A DNA stretch of 64,000 nt from Mesorhizobium waimense. Lineage in GTDB: Bacteria; Pseudomonadota; Alphaproteobacteria; Rhizobiales; Rhizobiaceae. The stretch lies in the NCBI RefSeq assembly GCF_003601975.1, contig NZ_QZWZ01000014.1, forward strand, positions 1-64,000. The letters run 5' to 3'. The notes beneath the pieces are model-generated. The model saw only the letters and a program-made list of their open reading frames with translations. It had not been told where the DNA came from and did no database searches. Of this stretch, positions 63,335-64,000 are shown piece by piece (position 1 is the stretch's first letter; the number at the start of each line of letters is the position of its first letter). The translations under genes were made by a program, and so were the position numbers.

Positions 63335-64000
63335 TCACCCCATCCGACCTCGCGCCGCTACCGGCAGCGTATCCAGCACATTGTCACCATCGATCAGATG
63401 CACCTGGTCGAACAGGTTCGTCACCACGCAGCAATGGTCGGGCACGACGCGCACGCGTTCGCCGATGCGCAGCCTTGCATCGCCCGAAAGCGTGACATTG
63501 CCGTGCTCTTCGCTGAGGCCTGTGACCCTGGCGCCGGCAACGCCCAGCAACTCGCCGAAATCGGCGAGCCCCAGCGTGTCGTTGGAGAGTGCCTTGCTGC
63601 CGGCATCGAGAATGGCGCGCGCCGGCGTCGGGTGGCTGACCACCGTCGACAGCACCGTCAGCGCGCAATCGTCGAGGCTGCCGACGCCTTTGGCGACCTG
63701 GTAGCGGTCGAGATAGATGTAGGTGCCGGGACGGTATTCGGTGACGACGCTGTCCTCGCCCGAGCGCCATATATCGGGCGTGCCGCCGCTGGAGATGCGC
63801 TCGCAGGCGAGGCCCGCCGCCGCCAGCGCTTGTTTGGCATCTACGAGCCACGCCTCGGCCTGCGCTGCGCGACCCGCCGCCGGATAGGTCATCAACCCGC
63901 CGAAGGCGAGCCCCTTGGCCTTGTCGATCTCTTGCGCCAGCGCGACCGCTTCGTCGGCCGTCTGCACGCCGCAGCGGCCCATGCCGGTGTCGCATTCGAC
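63335..64000 (-). CDS. D-threonine aldolase/D-serine dehydratase-like PLP protein, 5' end beyond window
   Basis: 221 residues of the C-terminal part are seen, open to the window edge. It has the alanine-racemase-like barrel ending (C-D-T-G-M-G-R-C-G-V, which often carries the substrate-binding part) and the C-terminal D-ser_dehydrat domain with the metal pair His-Cys in P-D-H-C-C-V-V-T-N near residue 180 of the visible part. S-S-G-G-T-P-D near 87 binds PLP phosphate. Such enzymes split D-threonine to glycine and acetaldehyde or dehydrate D-serine; the exact reaction is open. Convergent with ccmC. Confidence 0.85.
   Translation of the reverse strand, partial: VECDTGMGRCGVQTADEAVALAQEIDKAKGLAFGGLMTYPAAGRAAQAEAWLVDAKQALAAAGLACERISSGGTPDIWRSGEDSVVTEYRPGTYIYLDRYQVAKGVGSLDDCALTVLSTVVSHPTPARAILDAGSKALSNDTLGLADFGELLGVAGARVTGLSEEHGNVTLSGDARLRIGERVRVVPDHCCVVTNLFDQVHLIDGDNVLDTLPVAARGRMG

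Overview
This window looks like chromosome of a Mesorhizobium-like member of the Rhizobiales. The reasons are the high GC content with strong third-position bias, the cyclic beta-1,2-glucan pair ndvB/ndvA, the five-step hut pathway (hutF plus hutG), a mosaic palindromic intergenic element of the RIME kind, and short dispersed palindromes with GGGGAGGT and CGAAGCG-like arms typical of rhizobia. The genus is an inference from gene content, not a measured identity. No rRNA, tRNA or CRISPR array was seen.

Layout. 1-8063: a truncated IS630 transposase at the left edge, a small SnoaL-like protein, a polyamine-type ABC importer on the minus strand, a divergent MocR-type regulator, and a DadA-like FAD oxidase carrying a frameshift. 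8256-14073: pmbA, an inositol-monophosphatase-family gene, then a tightly coupled lipid A/Kdo block (DUF4170, DUF374 acyltransferase, waaA, lpxK, convergent DUF2093). 14074-16417: a RIME-like element, then an IS481-family element with a CTAG target duplication, internally deleted and itself interrupted by a complete IS110/IS1111-type element. 16427-21441: a small membrane protein, a LysR/EamA divergent pair, a P-loop kinase-like protein and mutL. 21442-25431: a gene graveyard (decayed mttB-like, enolase-family and NADH:flavin oxidoreductase genes, a beta-helix tail and a third copy of a small secreted protein) with intact queF and two secreted DUF3828-like genes between. 25574-31303: a MarR-controlled membrane protein, a GGDEF-EAL protein and the threonine-degrading pair kbl-tdh.

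31480-39588 is a tyrosine-catabolism neighbourhood: a MarR regulator diverges from hmgA, which is translationally linked to an MBL-fold hydrolase and a fumarylacetoacetase-family gene. hppD lies about 2 kb further on, facing an Lrp/AsnC regulator. Between them are a frameshifted membrane protein flanked by a duplicated 3' end of the fumarylacetoacetase gene, a DinB protein and a Phd/VapC-type toxin-antitoxin pair with its operator. 39585-42709 holds a DUF442 phosphatase-like gene and a zinc ABC importer behind a Zur-like palindrome.

43374-51518 is a complete histidine-utilisation locus: hutF-hutC leftward, hutI-hutH-hutG-hutU-hutD rightward, with a perfect palindromic HutC-type operator between. 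51777-62469 holds the giant cyclic beta-1,2-glucan synthase NdvB and its exporter NdvA, separated by a clear terminator hairpin. A ccmC-like haem exporter gene and an incomplete D-threonine-aldolase-like gene close the window.

The most unusual signals are the nested insertion sequences with exact ends and a candidate guide-RNA region, the collapsed methylamine/betaine catabolic cluster, the MBL-fold enzyme placed between hmgA and the fumarylacetoacetase gene with no maleylacetoacetate isomerase in view, the His-rich tail on a zinc-importer ATPase, and several well-placed palindromic operators.
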